A stretch of 64,000 nt of DNA from Ditylenchus dipsaci. Its lineage: Eukaryota; Nematoda; Chromadorea; Rhabditida; Anguinidae. A program made the translations under genes and the position numbers. Position 1 is the first letter of the stretch; each line of letters opens with the position of its first letter. Of this stretch, positions 32,979 through 44,343 are shown in pieces. The stretch spans positions 1,674,001-1,738,000 of the forward strand of contig SADC01001227.1 in NCBI GenBank assembly GCA_004194705.1, written 5' to 3'. The notes under the pieces were generated by a model. That model worked only from the letters and a program-made list of their open reading frames with translations. It was not told the DNA's origin and did no database searches.

Positions 32979-34223
32979 CACGGGAAAGGCCGATCGTAAG
33001 ACCTGTTGCTTTTAGTGCAGAATTTCATGGAGAGCACGCCTGTAAATTTATTTTTTTTCAAAAACGCCATTCTCGGTGGCGTTTTTAGTAGTTCAAATAT
33101 TTGAAGAAATCCACTTTAGGTACATTTACTAAATTGATTATAACTCTTATTTTCAGACTCTAGCATATAACGTTTCACAGCTTGAAATAACGCTGACATT
33201 ACGGCCTTCAAAACGCTATATAACATGTCAAACAGAAAAACGCTATTTTATGTCTAAAAATCAAAAAAGTAAAAATCATCACTTTTGAAAACGTCGATTT
33301 TTTTCGCAGTTTTTGCGGTTTAATTTTTTCTGTGCTGATACTTAGCCACTTTTTATTGCAGGTTCAGATAAAGCAACTAAAATGGCGCAAAATGGTATAC
33401 TAATGCATCAAAAACAGTGGTTTAATTGAAGAAAACTTAACTTAACAAAAATACATACATTTTATCAAATGGTTATTTTGACCAAAAACTTTTTTCATGG
33501 AAAAAAATCTATCAACTCTGACGCCGGACTGGTATTCAGCATGGTCAATTTGCTTATAAAATTGCTTTTCGAATTTCAATATCACTGTCAAATTTCGAAT
33601 TCCGCTCGAGACAGCAAACATTTAAATTTTTCGAAAAATTCAGTGTTTAAGTATTTATTGTCTCGAGCGGAATTTGAAGTTTGACAGTGATATTGAAATT
33701 CTAAAAGCAATTTCATAAGCAAATCAACCATGCTGAACACTAATCCGGCGTCAGAGTTGATAGATTTTTTTCCGTGAAAAAATTTTTGGTCAAAATAACC
33801 ATTTGATAAAATGTATGTATTTTTGTTAAGTCGAATTTTTCGTCGAATTTTTCTTTAAACCACAAAACTGCAAAAAAATCGACGTTTTGAAAAGTCATGA
33901 TTTTTACTTTTTTGATTTTTAGTCATAAAACAGCGTTTTATTCTATACTGGGCTCCGTTTTTCTATTTGACATGTTATGTAGCGTTTTGAAGGCCGTAAT
34001 GTCAGCGTCATTTGAAGCTGTAACACGTTATATGCTAGAGTCTGAAAATAAAAGTTATAATCAATTTAGTAAATGTACCTAAAGTGTATTTCTTCAAATA
34101 TTTGAACTACTAAAAGCGCCACTAAGAATGGCGTTTTGGAAAAAAATAAATTTACAGACGTGTTCTCCATGAAATTCTTCACTAGAAACAACAGGTCTTA
34201 CAACCGGCCTTTCCCGTTTTAAG
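32974..34223. repeat. 1.25-kb inverted repeat, arms of about 600 bp
   Basis: Outer arms AACACGGGAAAGGCCGATCG / GGCCTTTCCCGTTTTAAG; inner pairs include GCCATTCTCGGTGGCGTTTT / AAGCGCCACTAAGAATGGCG and CTGACGCCGGACTGGTATTC / AACACTAATCCGGCGTCAGA, with the centre near 33600-33680 (CCGCTCGAGACA / TGTCTCGAGCGG). Almost no spacer. Several point differences between arms, so not brand new. Confidence 0.9.
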
Positions 34224-35250
34224 GGGCTTTCCGGAGCAGCAAGAAGTGGCTTATGTGGTGCAGTGGATGAGAGTTTGTGCCTAAAATGATGCGCAGGTCA
34301 GATTCCACGTGGTGGCACACTATTTATTTTGGGTTTTTTGACCAATGTATACCCCCATAGGGGGTGATTCCACTTTTTCGATACCAGATTCGGAATCAGC
34401 GATCTGTGCACCGTGAAACCCTAAGTGCACCCCCTCAAAAGAGTATTTTTCTCTAAGCGTCCTATTGCGGGAACCTTTGATTTTTTTAAGTTTTCTTTTT
34501 GCAATGTGTAGCGCGCTAACTTAGGCTTAGGTTTAGCCTTAGTCTTAGGCCTTAAGCTTAGGCTTAGATGAAAAAAGTTAGCTTAGAGAAAAATACTCTC
34601 GTTTTTTACTAATTTTTTTTCCGTACCGATGGCCATATTACTTGCTTAAAGTTTTCAAAAAAAAAAACCCGATACATTATTTTGTAGAAAAATCTGTCGG
34701 CCACAAAATCCTGTTGAAATATTCAGCATATCAAAGTCTTTTAGGCGGTTAAAAGGTTATTTTGTGAATGGAATAGTTTTCGATGCCGCACCGGTGTCGT
34801 CTTTTGCGGCTCCGGATGCCAAAGCACAGGACCTAGTTATGCTGAAAAGGTGTAACATACATCATTTTGTAGAAGAAGAGAATTTCTACAGAATCTATCA
34901 AGAAGATTCTACCGTTATGTCTTTTCCTTGGATTTATGGTCTCCGGAGCCGGCATTTTCAAATTGACCGACAAGCCCGGCTCCGGAGACTATGAATCCAA
35001 GGAAAAGAAGGTCCCTGCACCAACCGGAGACCATAAATCCAAAATGATATTTAAAGTTATCATTATTCAGCTTTACTGAATTTCATTTCAAAGTACATAG
35101 CTACTAAAAAGATGTTGTTTTTAAACAGTTTGAACTTTTGTTTTAAATAATTACAGCAGTTATCTTTTTGTAGACAATTTTCTAGTGGCTTTTTATCAAC
35201 CAGAACTATTTTGTTGATTTTAACAATCTTGAAAAACAAGCTAGCTGCAC
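34224..35250. other. Repeat remnants incl. tRNA-like stretch and palindrome
   Basis: TGGTGCAGTGGATGAGAGTT at 34257 followed by GGTCAGATTCCACG resembles tRNA A and B boxes but no cloverleaf forms. TAGGCTTAGGTTTAGCC words at about 34523-34570 are shared with the G/C-tract MITEs. About 34919-35012 is a palindrome: TTGGATTTATGGTCTCCGGA / TCCGGAGACTATGAATCCAA. Confidence 0.5.
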
Positions 35251-35256
35251 ATTTTA

Positions 35257-35520
35257 TTATTTCTGGTTTAATACTAAGTTGGTTGTTCGATTCTTGAGCT
35301 TTTCCAATTTACTTTTGAGCAGCTCAAGTTTTTCCGAAAATTGCACAAAAGCCTTTTTGACCATGTTATACACTGCTATTATCATTTTTGGCTGGTCGTT
35401 TAGCTGAGTAGCTTCAGCTTTTTTAGCAGATAGCGACAAATTTTTTGCTACTGCTATTGCTCTGTTGAGCTCGCTCTCTTTTTTATTGTTTGGCAGAACA
35501 TCTCTTTCACTAATTTGCAT
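35257..35520 (-). CDS. Hypothetical coiled-coil ORF
   Basis: 87 residues beginning MQISERDVLPNNKKESEL, with a predicted coiled-coil C-terminal half (KLELLKSKLEKLKNRT). An overlapping frame just upstream (35454-35700) reads EAKKPVKLDVS before a good donor (GTAAAC). The two cannot be joined cleanly, so exon structure is unresolved and it may be a remnant. Function unknown. Confidence 0.3.
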   Translation of the reverse strand: MQISERDVLPNNKKESELNRAIAVAKNLSLSAKKAEATQLNDQPKMIIAVYNMVKKAFVQFSEKLELLKSKLEKLKNRTTNLVLNQK

Positions 35521-35703
35521 CCCTTTTCATCTCCACAACTATTCAAATGTTTCCAGTCAACAACAAGAATGTTATTTCGTAGGTAGACATTTGACAAGAA
35601 TCGCTGCAGACTTGACTGGTGCACACCTAGTTTACTTGAAACGTCTAATTTCACAGGTTTTTTTGCTTCCACCGCTTTTTCTTTTGATTTCTTAATATAT
35701 ATA

Positions 35704-36236
35704 TACAGGGTCGTCCTTTATATTGGCCAAATTTTAAACGACTGTAATTTTTTGTTTTTTTACTTCGGAACACTGATTTATTAGCTTATATTAAAGCTCT
35801 ATGTTTGCCATTTTATTTGAAGAAATGACGAGTTATTTTGTTAAAATCTTGCTAAGATAGACCTTGTTTTCTGAAATCACTGATTGCTGGTGATCGCAAT
35901 TTTTATCCTCCGAGGCAAACCTTCAAAAGATATTTCGATTCTTTTGATGAGCTCATTCAAATTATAGACTACTTTTTATATACTTAGCTTTTTATTCACG
36001 CCAAAAAAGATCTTATGGTGTCAAGTCAGTAGTGTAAGACGGTCAAGAAAGATTCGGAGAGCTGCGTTCTAAAAGTTGCAAACATCAGTGATTTCAGAAA
36101 GAGGGTTATCCCAGAAAAAGTTTAATAAACAGTTGGTTTATTTCTTCAAATTAAATGGCAAAAATAGAGCTTTTAGATAATCTCTATTATCAGCGTTCTG
36201 GAGTGATAAACAAAGACCAAGATAATGGATCACACT
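35704..36236. mobile_element. Mariner-like MITE, 0.53 kb
   Basis: Left end ACAGGGTCGTCCTTTATATT is matched by the mirrored right end ACAGTGTGATCCATTATCTT. Inner arms also pair (AAAGCTCTATGTTTGCCATT / AAATGGCAAAAATAGAGCTT). TATA flanks both sides. No transposase ORF. Confidence 0.75.
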
Positions 36237-36239
36237 GTA

Positions 36240-37400
36240 TAATAAAAAAATCCTAGTAATTATGGCAAATCTCGTCATCCGGAAAAGCAAACATCCATCT
36301 CACAAGAAAAACATTTGAGCTGTCCCTTGCCACGGCGTGTCAAACACGTCAAAAGACCAAATCGACATCTTCGTATAGAGGCAAATTCGTTTTAAAGGGG
36401 GGGGGACTTTATATACGTATCGTCTTAGGTCACAGGTTCGACTACCACTGGGTGCAAACCCTGTTTTTTCTCCTTGTATTTACAAGTTTAGTGTCAAAAT
36501 GTAGCCAAGGTTCTGGGCTTTCATTTGAGCTATCATACAGATGAAAAGTTAGTATAAAGTTTTAGCTAGAATTCAAAAAACGTCCAATTCGATGAAATCC
36601 TCAATAGGACTATCCCAGTACTTTTCGGTAGTTTCTTAGAACTGACGTTTTTCCCCAATTTTAATTTACATACTCATTTGCAGCCTTACACTCAAAATGT
36701 AGCGTTGCTTCTTGCGGTCATTTTCAGCATACGGTTTTATAAAATAATGTGAATTGAAATCGCAAAAAATTTCAGTTCCTAAATAATACTGAAATCCTAG
36801 CCCTCAATAGTGCTCATTTCTTCCCGGGTCAAACCTTCACTCGCTACCTGATTTTTTCAGTGATTTTGGTGTGTAAACATTTCTATCTTGTTCCCATGAA
36901 ATTCTGACTCTAGAAAATCACTAAACGAGTAGACAAATAAATAAAATTGGTGGAGGCTCAGGCTATATAAGTCTAAGTACGCATCATTTTGGCTGGTTTC
37001 CTCTAATTTTGGTGGTGATTTTCCGAAAATCGCAAAATTGAGGCAGTTGATGACAGCAAAGCAGTGCTGGAAATGGTTGCAATCGATTGCTCGATGATTT
37101 TTGGATCTAAAATTTAAAAAAACTTACTAAAAAAGTAAATTAAAACACCCCCAGAGGGACTTAAACTTTCGACAAAAGGCGATGCATATATAAATTTCCC
37201 TCTTTTAAAAAACATTTAAATTTCAATTTTTTGTTTATTTGAGCATTTTCTGTTTTTGGTCATAACCGTGTTCGACTTTTTTCGATACCATTGGCAAGCT
37301 TTAAGTTTACACTTTCGATTTGAAAAAAAAAGTCAAACTCTGTTAGAAATGTAAGCAGTTGAAAAAATTGAATGTTCAAATTCATCGTTTTGGTAGAGTC
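36240..37400. other. No gene recognised
   Basis: AT-rich. GGTCACAGGTTCGACTACC at 36427 resembles a lone tRNA B box. No convincing exon found on either strand. Confidence 0.4.
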
Positions 37401-37411
37401 AGGTTGCTAAC

Positions 37412-37855
37412 TTAAAGGGGGGGGGGCGACTTCTACGGCTACTTTTTGACATTGACTGCTACTTCACATACATTTTTTTCACATGTTTTGTTTTTCATCT
37501 CAGATGTTTTTACACCGTTTTGTAGCTGAGATTTTCCTCTTTCGATTGAGTGGTCAAACAGTCTGATTAAAAATAATTTTCGAGAAAATCACAACAAATA
37601 TTAGGTGAAACTCCACTAAAGACACCTAGGTAAAAAAACACGGTTTTTAGTGCGAGTTTGTTTTGATTTCTTAAAAATTATTTTTAATCAGGCTGTTTGA
37701 CCACTCAATCGAAAGATGAGAATCTCAGCTACAAAACGGTGTGAAAACATCTGAGATGAGGAAACAAAACATGTGAAAAAAATGTATGTGAAGTGAAGTA
37801 GAAATCAATGTCAAAAAGTAGCCATAGAAGTCCCCCCCTTTAAAAAAGTTATTCC
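37412..37855. repeat. Inverted repeat with GGGGGGACTTCTA..GCTACTTTTTGAC ends
   Basis: GGCGACTTCTACGGCTACTT / AAGTAGCCATAGAAGTCCCC, CACATACATTTTTTTCACAT / ATGTGAAAAAAATGTATGTG, CATCTCAGATGTTTTTACAC / GTGTGAAAACATCTGAGATG. Arms about 170 bp, middle about 90 bp. Confidence 0.85.
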
Positions 37856-39089
37856 TCGAAAATTCTTTGCTAAAAATTTTTTGATCGGCATGATCGTAGT
37901 GCGTTCACTCAGCTTTCTGATGCACATAACAGATTTTCAAAATGTGCAGTCCTCATCGAGAAAGTGCCCGATTTAGCGAAAAAATTCCAGGTATTTCAGT
38001 AGGTTTTGGCCTGAAACTCAGTTCTGATTTTTCTGAAACCCTGATAGTCTTGTTGGATACCCAAGGTACCGGAGATAATTTTGACACCAAGCTTGTAAAT
38101 AAAACATGAAAAAATGGGTAAAAATAGGGTACGCATCCAGGGGATTTGAACCTATGAATCAGGCAATGCATATATCAGGCAATGCATACTCAGGCAATGC
38201 ATATATAGGCAATGCATATAAAATACGTCCTCCCTTTGAATTAAGAAAATTGAATTTGAAGCAGACTTTTTAGACAAGAAGTATCCATAGAAATTATGGT
38301 AAACAATTATAAATATATAGCGCATAAATTTGTGCATGTTTTTTTTAATAGTACAGTCGACGCTCTCCATAACGGACCCCCTCCATAACGGACAGCTCTC
38401 CATAACGGACAAAAAATTTGGTTTGGTTGGTTTCTATTGAAATTGACTGAAAGGGACGCTCTACATAACGGACGCTCTCAATAACAGACGCTCTCTATAA
38501 CGGACACGAATGCCGGTCACCAATAAATAAATAGCCTTTTCCATAACGGACTATCTATATTTTTCGCCCATATCTCCGAAAAAGCTCCTTCCTTAGCACG
38601 AAAATGTATAGCCAATTTTCTCAAATGCAATCTATTTTCGGCTTAGAAACAGGGCTCTTCACTCTTCCTGAAAAATCTTCCGGAGGGAAAGAAATTTCTT
38701 CCTCTTCCGACCGGAAGAGGAATGAGGAAGAGACGAAAATTTTGGGCGGAAGAAGGATGAGGAAGATGGAAGAGACGATAAATTTTAGGTGAAAGAGGAA
38801 GATGGAAGAGATACAAAATACAAAATGATTTTTAAATTTGAAATAATAATTTTGTGGTCTCGAGAGGAATTCAAGATTTGTCAGAGATTATTATATTTAA
38901 GAGTAGTTTATATAGTAAATCGACCACGTTGAGCATGAATGCGGTGTTAGAATCACAGGTTGGCTTATCAAAAAATTTTTTTTTGTAAAAAATTGGTTAA
39001 AAATAGCTTTTTTATAAAATCACAGGGGGACCAAGGCATATTTTTTAGTGTTACAGGTTCAAATCTTCTTGGTAGCTGTTAATAACAAA

Positions 39090-39924
39090 CTAAGAAAAAT
39101 GCCCAAAAAGGTCTGAAAATGCCCGTGATGGGCCAAGTTGCCTGAAAAGAGCCCGTATGGCCGCACAGGGTGAATTTTTCCAAAAGGGCAAAAACGCCGA
39201 AATAGGGCCAGAATGACCGAAAAGGGCCAAAACACCCAAATTGGCCAGAATGACCAGAAAGGGCCAAAACGCCCAAATTGGGCCGAAATGACCGAAAACG
39301 GCCAAAGCGTCCACATTGGGCGTAAATGACCGAAAATGGCCGAAACGCCCAAATCGGCCAAAATGACCAGAAAGGGCCAAAACGCCCAAATTGGGCCGAA
39401 ATGACCGAAAACGGCAAAGCGTCCACATTGGGCGTAAATGACCGAAAATGGCCGAAACGCCAAATCGGGCCAAAATGACCGAAAAGGCCAGAAGCTCAAA
39501 CTGGACAAAATTGCCAAGAAGAGCCAAAAGGCTAAACTGGGCAAAATGCCCAAAAAGAGCCAAAACGCTCAAACTAGGCAAAATGCCCGAAAAGAGCCAA
39601 ATTGCCCGAATAGGCTAGAATGCCTGGAAAGGGACAAAAAAACTTAAACTGGGCAAACATGCATGAGAAGGGCCAAAACGCTCAAAAGCGCCCAAACTCT
39701 TAAATCAGGCCGAAATGCTCGTATAGGCCAAAACGCTCAAAACGGCCAAAATGTCCGAAAAGAGCCAAAACACTTAAAGTTGCCCGAAATGTCCGAAAAG
39801 GGCTAAATGGCCAAACAGGAGCAAACTGCCCGAAAAAAGACAAAACGCCCAAACTAGGCCGAAATTCCCGAAAAGGGCAAAAATGCTCAAATCAGACCAA
39901 AATGACCGAAAAGAGCCAAACGTG
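39090..39924. repeat. Satellite array, ~39-bp units, GGCCAAAACGCCCAAATTGG type
   Basis: Tandem, diverged units built from AAATGACCGAAAA and GGCCAAAACGCCCAAATTG. A higher-order unit of about 115-120 bp is evident (two near-identical blocks at about 39240-39360 and 39360-39475). All three minus frames are open because the unit lacks stops on that strand; the aromatic WPF/FGHF peptides they give are not evidence of genes. The array resumes at 41365-41765 after the insertion below. Confidence 0.9.
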
Positions 39925-40105
39925 AGTAGTCCTATAACGCATTTGTCCCTAACACTGAAAATGTCCCCCCCCTTATTTGGCGCCCAGGGGAAGTTAGAGA
40001 CAAGGGGAGGGGAGGAGACCTAGCTAGAGGGGAAATCCAGCCTGAAGAAAAAAACGATGAGGGAAAAAACGATCCTGACGATGGGGGTTCGATCCCGGGT
40101 AGTGG

Positions 40106-40289
40106 TACAGTCAAACCTCGATAATCCGCCACCCCATGGGACCGCTCCGAGGTGGCGGATTATCGAGGTGGCGGTTTAGCGGGGGTAAACTTTGTTGAGT
40201 TTCTCTGACGGCCAACCAATCGGCTTATCGAGGTGGCGATTTATCGAGGTGGCGGTTTAGCGGGTGGCGGATTATCGAGGTTTGATTTA
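40106..40289. mobile_element. 184-bp Tigger-like MITE, cassette GATAATCCGCCACC
   Basis: Ends TACAGTCAAACCTCGATAAT and ATTATCGAGGTTTGATTTA. The word CGATAATCCGCCACC and its mirror GGTGGCGGATTATCG recur about six times inside; GGCCAACCAATCGG corresponds to the conserved block of the larger Tigger-like copies. Nested inside the 39919-41367 element. Confidence 0.85.
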
Positions 40290-40329
40290 GCTAATTTTCA
40301 GCTACATTTTTGCGCTTTCAAAATATTCA

Positions 40330-40850
40330 ATTTTTTTGAAAATTTTGGTGATGCTATTTTAAAACGAAAAAAAGAAAAAATTTGAAAAAATTTTGAAAAA
40401 ATTAAAAGAAAAGAAAAAATTTGAAATATTGATTTAAAAGAAAGGAAAAATTGGAAAAATTTTGATTTTAGACAAAAAGGAAAAATTTTTGATTTTAACA
40501 GAAAAAGAAAATTTGGGAAAATTTTGATTTTAGACAAAAAAGAAAAAATTTTGATTTTTAACAGAAAAAAAAAATTTGGAAAAATTTCGAATTTAGACAA
40601 AAAAGGAAAATTTTGAAAAAATTTTGATTTTTTAACAGAAAAGGAAAAAATTTTGGAAAAATTTCGATTTTAGACAAAAAAGGAAAAAATTTTGAAAAAA
40701 TTTTGATTTTAAACAGGAAAAAAATTTTGGACTAAAAAGGAAAAATTTTGAAAAATATCGATTTTTAACAAAACAGGAAATAATTATGAAAAATTTTGAT
40801 TTTAGGAAAAATTTTATAAATTTGAACAAAACCGCTTATTTTAGCCTTAG
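40330..40850. repeat. A/T-rich tandem array (GAAAAATTTTGATTTTAGAC)
   Basis: Irregular tandem units of GGAAAAATTTTGATTTT plus TTAGACAAAAAA or TAACAGAAAA, period about 30-60 bp. The Phe/Lys/Ile-rich minus-strand frames over it are composition artefacts. Confidence 0.85.
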
Positions 40851-41364
40851 AAAACCCGGCATAAATCGCCGGGTTTACCTCCTGGGTTTTTTCAAGTGTG
40901 TTAAATGTAGTTGTGTTTGTTAATTCTGAGCTTGTTCTGGTTATAAGTTTGTTCTGATTTTAAGTTTGTTCTGGTTTTTAGTTTGTTCTGGTTTTTAGTT
41001 TGTTCTTGTTTAGTTGTCTCGGATTTCGCCGGTTAGGTCTCAGCCCGGATTCGAACTTGCTCGAATCCGGGCTGAGACCCACTTTTACCCACTACGCCAC
41101 CTTGTCATTATGTAGTGACGGTTAAAATTAATATAGGTGATCGCATAATAAGGGGGACATTTTCAGTGTTGCTTGTTCTAGGACACTGCCCAGCCCGGAT
41201 ATTTCGTAATGTGTCTGCAAAAAGACATAAATATTAGTGTTAACTACCACACCACCCCTCGCACCCCAAATAACACCCTCTCCGTCTCTGACCCTCCCCT
41301 GGGCGCCTAATAAGGGAGGGGACATTTCAGTGTTAGGGACAAAATGCGTTATAGGACTACTAAC

Positions 41365-41770
41365 GTGCGAAAAGGGCAAAAACGACGAAACTGGGAAAAA
41401 CGCCTTGAAAAAGTCGAAACGACGGTATGGGGTGATGCGCCATCGGCGCAGCGTGCCTTCTAATTTACTGGGGCAGGGATTTTTTTTTTCGCCCAACCAA
41501 TTTTTTTTTTTTGAAAATGACCAAAATGACCGAAAACGGCCAAAACGTCCACATTGGGCGTAAATGACCTAAAAGGGCCAGAAGCTCAAACTGGACAAAA
41601 TTGCCAAGAAGAGCCAAAAGGCTCAAACTGGGCAAAAATGCCCAAAAAGAGCAAAAATGCCCAAAAAGAGCCAAAACGCTCAAACTGGGCAAAAATGCCC
41701 GAAAATTGACAAAACGGCTAAACATAGCCGAAACGATTAAACCAGGCAAAGATGCCCGAAAATGTTGAAG
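41365..41770. repeat. Continuation of the satellite array
   Basis: Units such as AAAATGACCGAAAACGGCC and GGGCAAAAATGCCCAAAAAG as at 39090-39924. Two copies of TGATGCGCCATCGGCGCAGC (about 41433 and 41779) bracket the segment. Confidence 0.85.
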
Positions 41771-42466
41771 GATGGGCTGATGCGCCATCGGCGCAGCGCG
41801 CCTTCTAGTCCTATTTACTATAAGGGGCAACATTTTTAGCTTGTTCGCCCCTGTTACTTATTGCTGAAAAATGCCTTGGTCTCTCTTTTTGTTTTGAATG
41901 AGATCATGGTTAAGGTGATTATGCTGACAATAATCATCATGACTGTGATTTTTTTCAAAACCTGGCCTGAAAGGTGAGTTTTTCATACCTTACCAAGCAG
42001 CGCTATAATCACAGTATCAGTAAAATGAAGGCATGATAATCAGAGTATCAATATAAACTTAATAGACAGGAGGACCAAGTGAATTTTTAAGAAAAAAACA
42101 ACAGAGGGACCGAAGCAAAAATGTTGCCTCCTAAAATGCATAGGGCCGTCTGCTATGTGGCAGAAAAGCCTTTTAAACTGTTTCAGTGTGAACAAGTGAT
42201 GTTTTCTTATGTTTTTTGCATGAATAACCCCAAAAAACCAGATTTCGTATTTAAAGCTCTCTATAACGGACAAATTTATTCATGAAGAAAAATGTCTCTC
42301 TCCATAACGGACGCTCTACATAACGGACGGCTGAGCCCGGTCCCTTCGGGTTCGTTATAGAGAGCGTCGACTTATTTAAAATTAAAAAAAACTATTTTAA
42401 ATTTTCATTAAAACAAAACGCCAAGCTCGATTTGGTCATTTGACGTGTTTGACACGCCGTATTGCA

Positions 42467-42665
42467 TACCGTATATCTTCTAATAAGGTCCCACCTTCTA
42501 TTGAGACCCCACCTTTCATAAGGCCCACCTCTTGAGAGGTTGTTGAAAAATAAGGCCTAATAAGGCCAAAAGGCATCTTCAGGTCCTACCTTCTAATAAG
42601 GCCCCACTTCCAAAGATGGGTTGAAAAATAAGGACCCATGGATCCTTATTAGGAGCTATACGGTA
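42467..42665. mobile_element. MITE, TACCGTAT family, cassette AAGGTCCC/AAGGATCC
   Basis: Ends TACCGTATATCTTCTAATAA and TTATTAGGAGCTATACGGTA. Near the right end the palindrome AAGGACCCATGGATCCTT; AATAAGGTCCCACCTTCTA and AATAAGGCCCCACTTCC words repeat in between, with the GTTGAAAAATAAGG motif twice. Confidence 0.88.
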
Positions 42666-42918
42666 CCTCTCCTATTTTAGTCGCTACTAATGTTTTTACA
42701 ATTTTTTCATGTGCTGAATGCGAAAAACAGGCGTATAGCCACACCTGGATTCAACTACAAATCTTTTGGATGCCTTTGCTTCGAGCTTAATTTTTTACGG
42801 TTTGTAATTTTGAAAAAATTTGCTTAGGAGACCAAGGCATGCGAAAAATAAATTTTTTGTTGTCAAATCTAAGTTTTGTCTTTAGCATCTCAAAAACACG
42901 AACAAATTCTAAGAGTGA

Positions 42919-43499
42919 CTAAAAATACAGAGGCTTTTCAGGAAACAGATCAAACTGTTTCTTCGTCATGTTCTCTTCTCTTGCCCCAATAGCAAAAGCA
43001 CCCAAAACCATGTAAAAATAAAAAATTGAAGTTTCGAAATAAATTACCTTGGTAGATGATCCTTTTTCCTTGTTAGCTTCAGGTGAGTCACTGTCAATAT
43101 TTTTCAGTTTAGTCAAATACCCCTGAATTTCATTTATTTTCTTAAATAAATCTTCTTTTACATTTGCAAGAGAAAGGGGTTCAATTCTTAAAGAATCTAT
43201 TTCTTCAAAAAGCTCTTTGCCAACATCCAAAGCCTTTGAAGCCTCGCTTATGCCTTCCAATTTTTTGAACTTGTTACAAACATGAAATAGTGCGACTAAT
43301 GCCTTTGTGCATTCGTCCATTTCCAATAGTCTACAATCACATTCTCGTCAGTGACATGAACAATATCAAGGTAGAAAAAAGTGGCTTCTTCTAATAACTG
43401 TGGTAAACTTATTTTACTGGCTGGTTTATGAGTATTCCATAAATTTGTGTAAATATACATTAATAGACTAAATAACGGTAGAAAAGTAATTAGCATCAT
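42919..43499 (-). CDS. Hypothetical small protein, possibly secreted, structure unresolved
   Basis: Two overlapping frames. The upstream one (43499-43296) starts MMLITFLPLFSLLMYIYT, signal-peptide-like, and continues HKPASKISLPQLLEEAT. The downstream one (43326-42919) is helical and charged: MDECTKALVALFHVC, KKLEGISEASKALDVGKELF, LFKKINEIQGYLTKLK, up to SPEANKEKGSSTK before a donor (GTAATTTA, 43047). A phase-2 intron from CCACA|GTTATTAG to TTGTAG|ACTATTGG would join them, but its donor is weak. No family recognised. Part of the upstream frame is duplicated at 44233. Confidence 0.45.
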
Positions 43500-44232
43500 T
43501 TTTTATGTCAACAAATATTTGAGTATAGTACAGTTTATTGTCGAATCAGTGTCAATTATCTTGATATAACCTAAACAGAATAAAAAAATTCTATAGTCTA
43601 ACTTCAATAGTTTTTTAAATCAAAAATGAATTTGACTTATTAAAATCATCGAATATATCTTAAAATAGTATTGTTCATAGGATCACCTACAATTTGGAAA
43701 TTTTAATTGGCAAATGACAATGCTTTTTTCTAACACTTTACACTTATGAGTGATTTTAACAAGTAATTTTCACAACTTATTGTATTTCCTCTAATAGTAG
43801 TCCCAGGCCTTATATTTTCCACTCAGGCTCTAGAGTGTCCTATTTTTAGAACGTTTTCTATTGGATGAAGGCCTTGGATTTTCAACTTTTGGTGCCAACA
43901 AAAATTAAGCGATGAAAACCTGAACGTGATATACCATTCGAAAGCTCTTTGAAAGTCCTTACTTCGCTTAGATATCCGTTTTTGCCTGGGCTGTTTTAAA
44001 GGGCGTAAATGCATTTGAAAATAGAGTAAAAGCAATATATCCTTAATCATAGCATAGTCAATCATGAGGTCCGATGGTGCAGTGGATAGCGAGGGGATGT
44101 CCGATGGGGAACCCCAAGTGCACCCCTCCCCCTATCCAAAGAGTATGAGTTCTTTAGCTGTAGAACAGGGTGGTGCATGTTCAGAAAACCCCAATTCCTT
44201 GCGATGTGGAATGTGCTGGTATTTCGCCGCTT

Positions 44233-44343
44233 CTCGTCAGTGTCATGAACAATATCAAGGTAGAAAAAGTGGCTTCTTCTAATAACTGTGGCAAACTTAT
44301 TTTACTGGCTGGTTTATGAGTATTCCATAAATTTGTGTAATCT
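44233..44343. repeat. Partial duplication of 43345-43455
   Basis: About 110 bp, same orientation, roughly 95% alike (CATGAACAATATCAAGGTAG, GTGGCTTCTTCTAATAACTG, TTTATGAGTATTCCATAAAT). It copies the coding part of the hypothetical protein, about 890 bp away. It follows a tRNA-like GATGGTGCAGTGGATAGCGA at 44072. Confidence 0.85.

Larger units (their letters stand above)
39919..41367. mobile_element. 1.44-kb TIR element inserted in the satellite, 6-bp duplication
   Basis: AACGTG lies directly at 39919-39924 and 41362-41367, flanking ends AGTAGTCCTATAACGCATTT and (mirrored) AAATGCGTTATAGGACTACT. The match between ends continues for about 90 bp (CCCTAACACTGAAAATG; GGCGCCCAGGGGAAGT / CCCTGGGCGCCTAATAAG). 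The interior holds a smaller MITE, an A/T tandem array and tRNA-like words but no transposase. Confidence 0.8.
38352..42372. mobile_element. Composite Tigger-like element with nested insertions (4 kb)
   Basis: Left end TACAGTCGACGCTCTCCATA followed by about eight CTCTCCATAACGGAC words; right part (42252-42372) has the same words and ends AGAGAGCGTCGACTTA. The conserved GGTTTGGTTGGTTTC block of the family lies near the left end. Between the two ends lie a satellite array, a 1.4-kb insertion and unrelated AT-rich DNA. That both ends belong to one insertion is inferred from orientation and shared cassette. Confidence 0.6.

Noticed and set aside
39059..39647. Long overlapping ORFs on the minus strand (up to 164 codons) and one on the plus strand
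   Set aside because: They lie on a tandem satellite whose unit lacks stop codons; three frames are open at once and the peptides are simple repeats.
39090..39924. Possible CRISPR array
   Set aside because: Units are contiguous and diverged, without constant repeats and unique spacers, and the sequence is animal nuclear DNA.
40298..40829. Phe/Lys/Ile-rich minus-strand ORFs
   Set aside because: Composition of an A/T tandem array; no start context, splice sites or domain.
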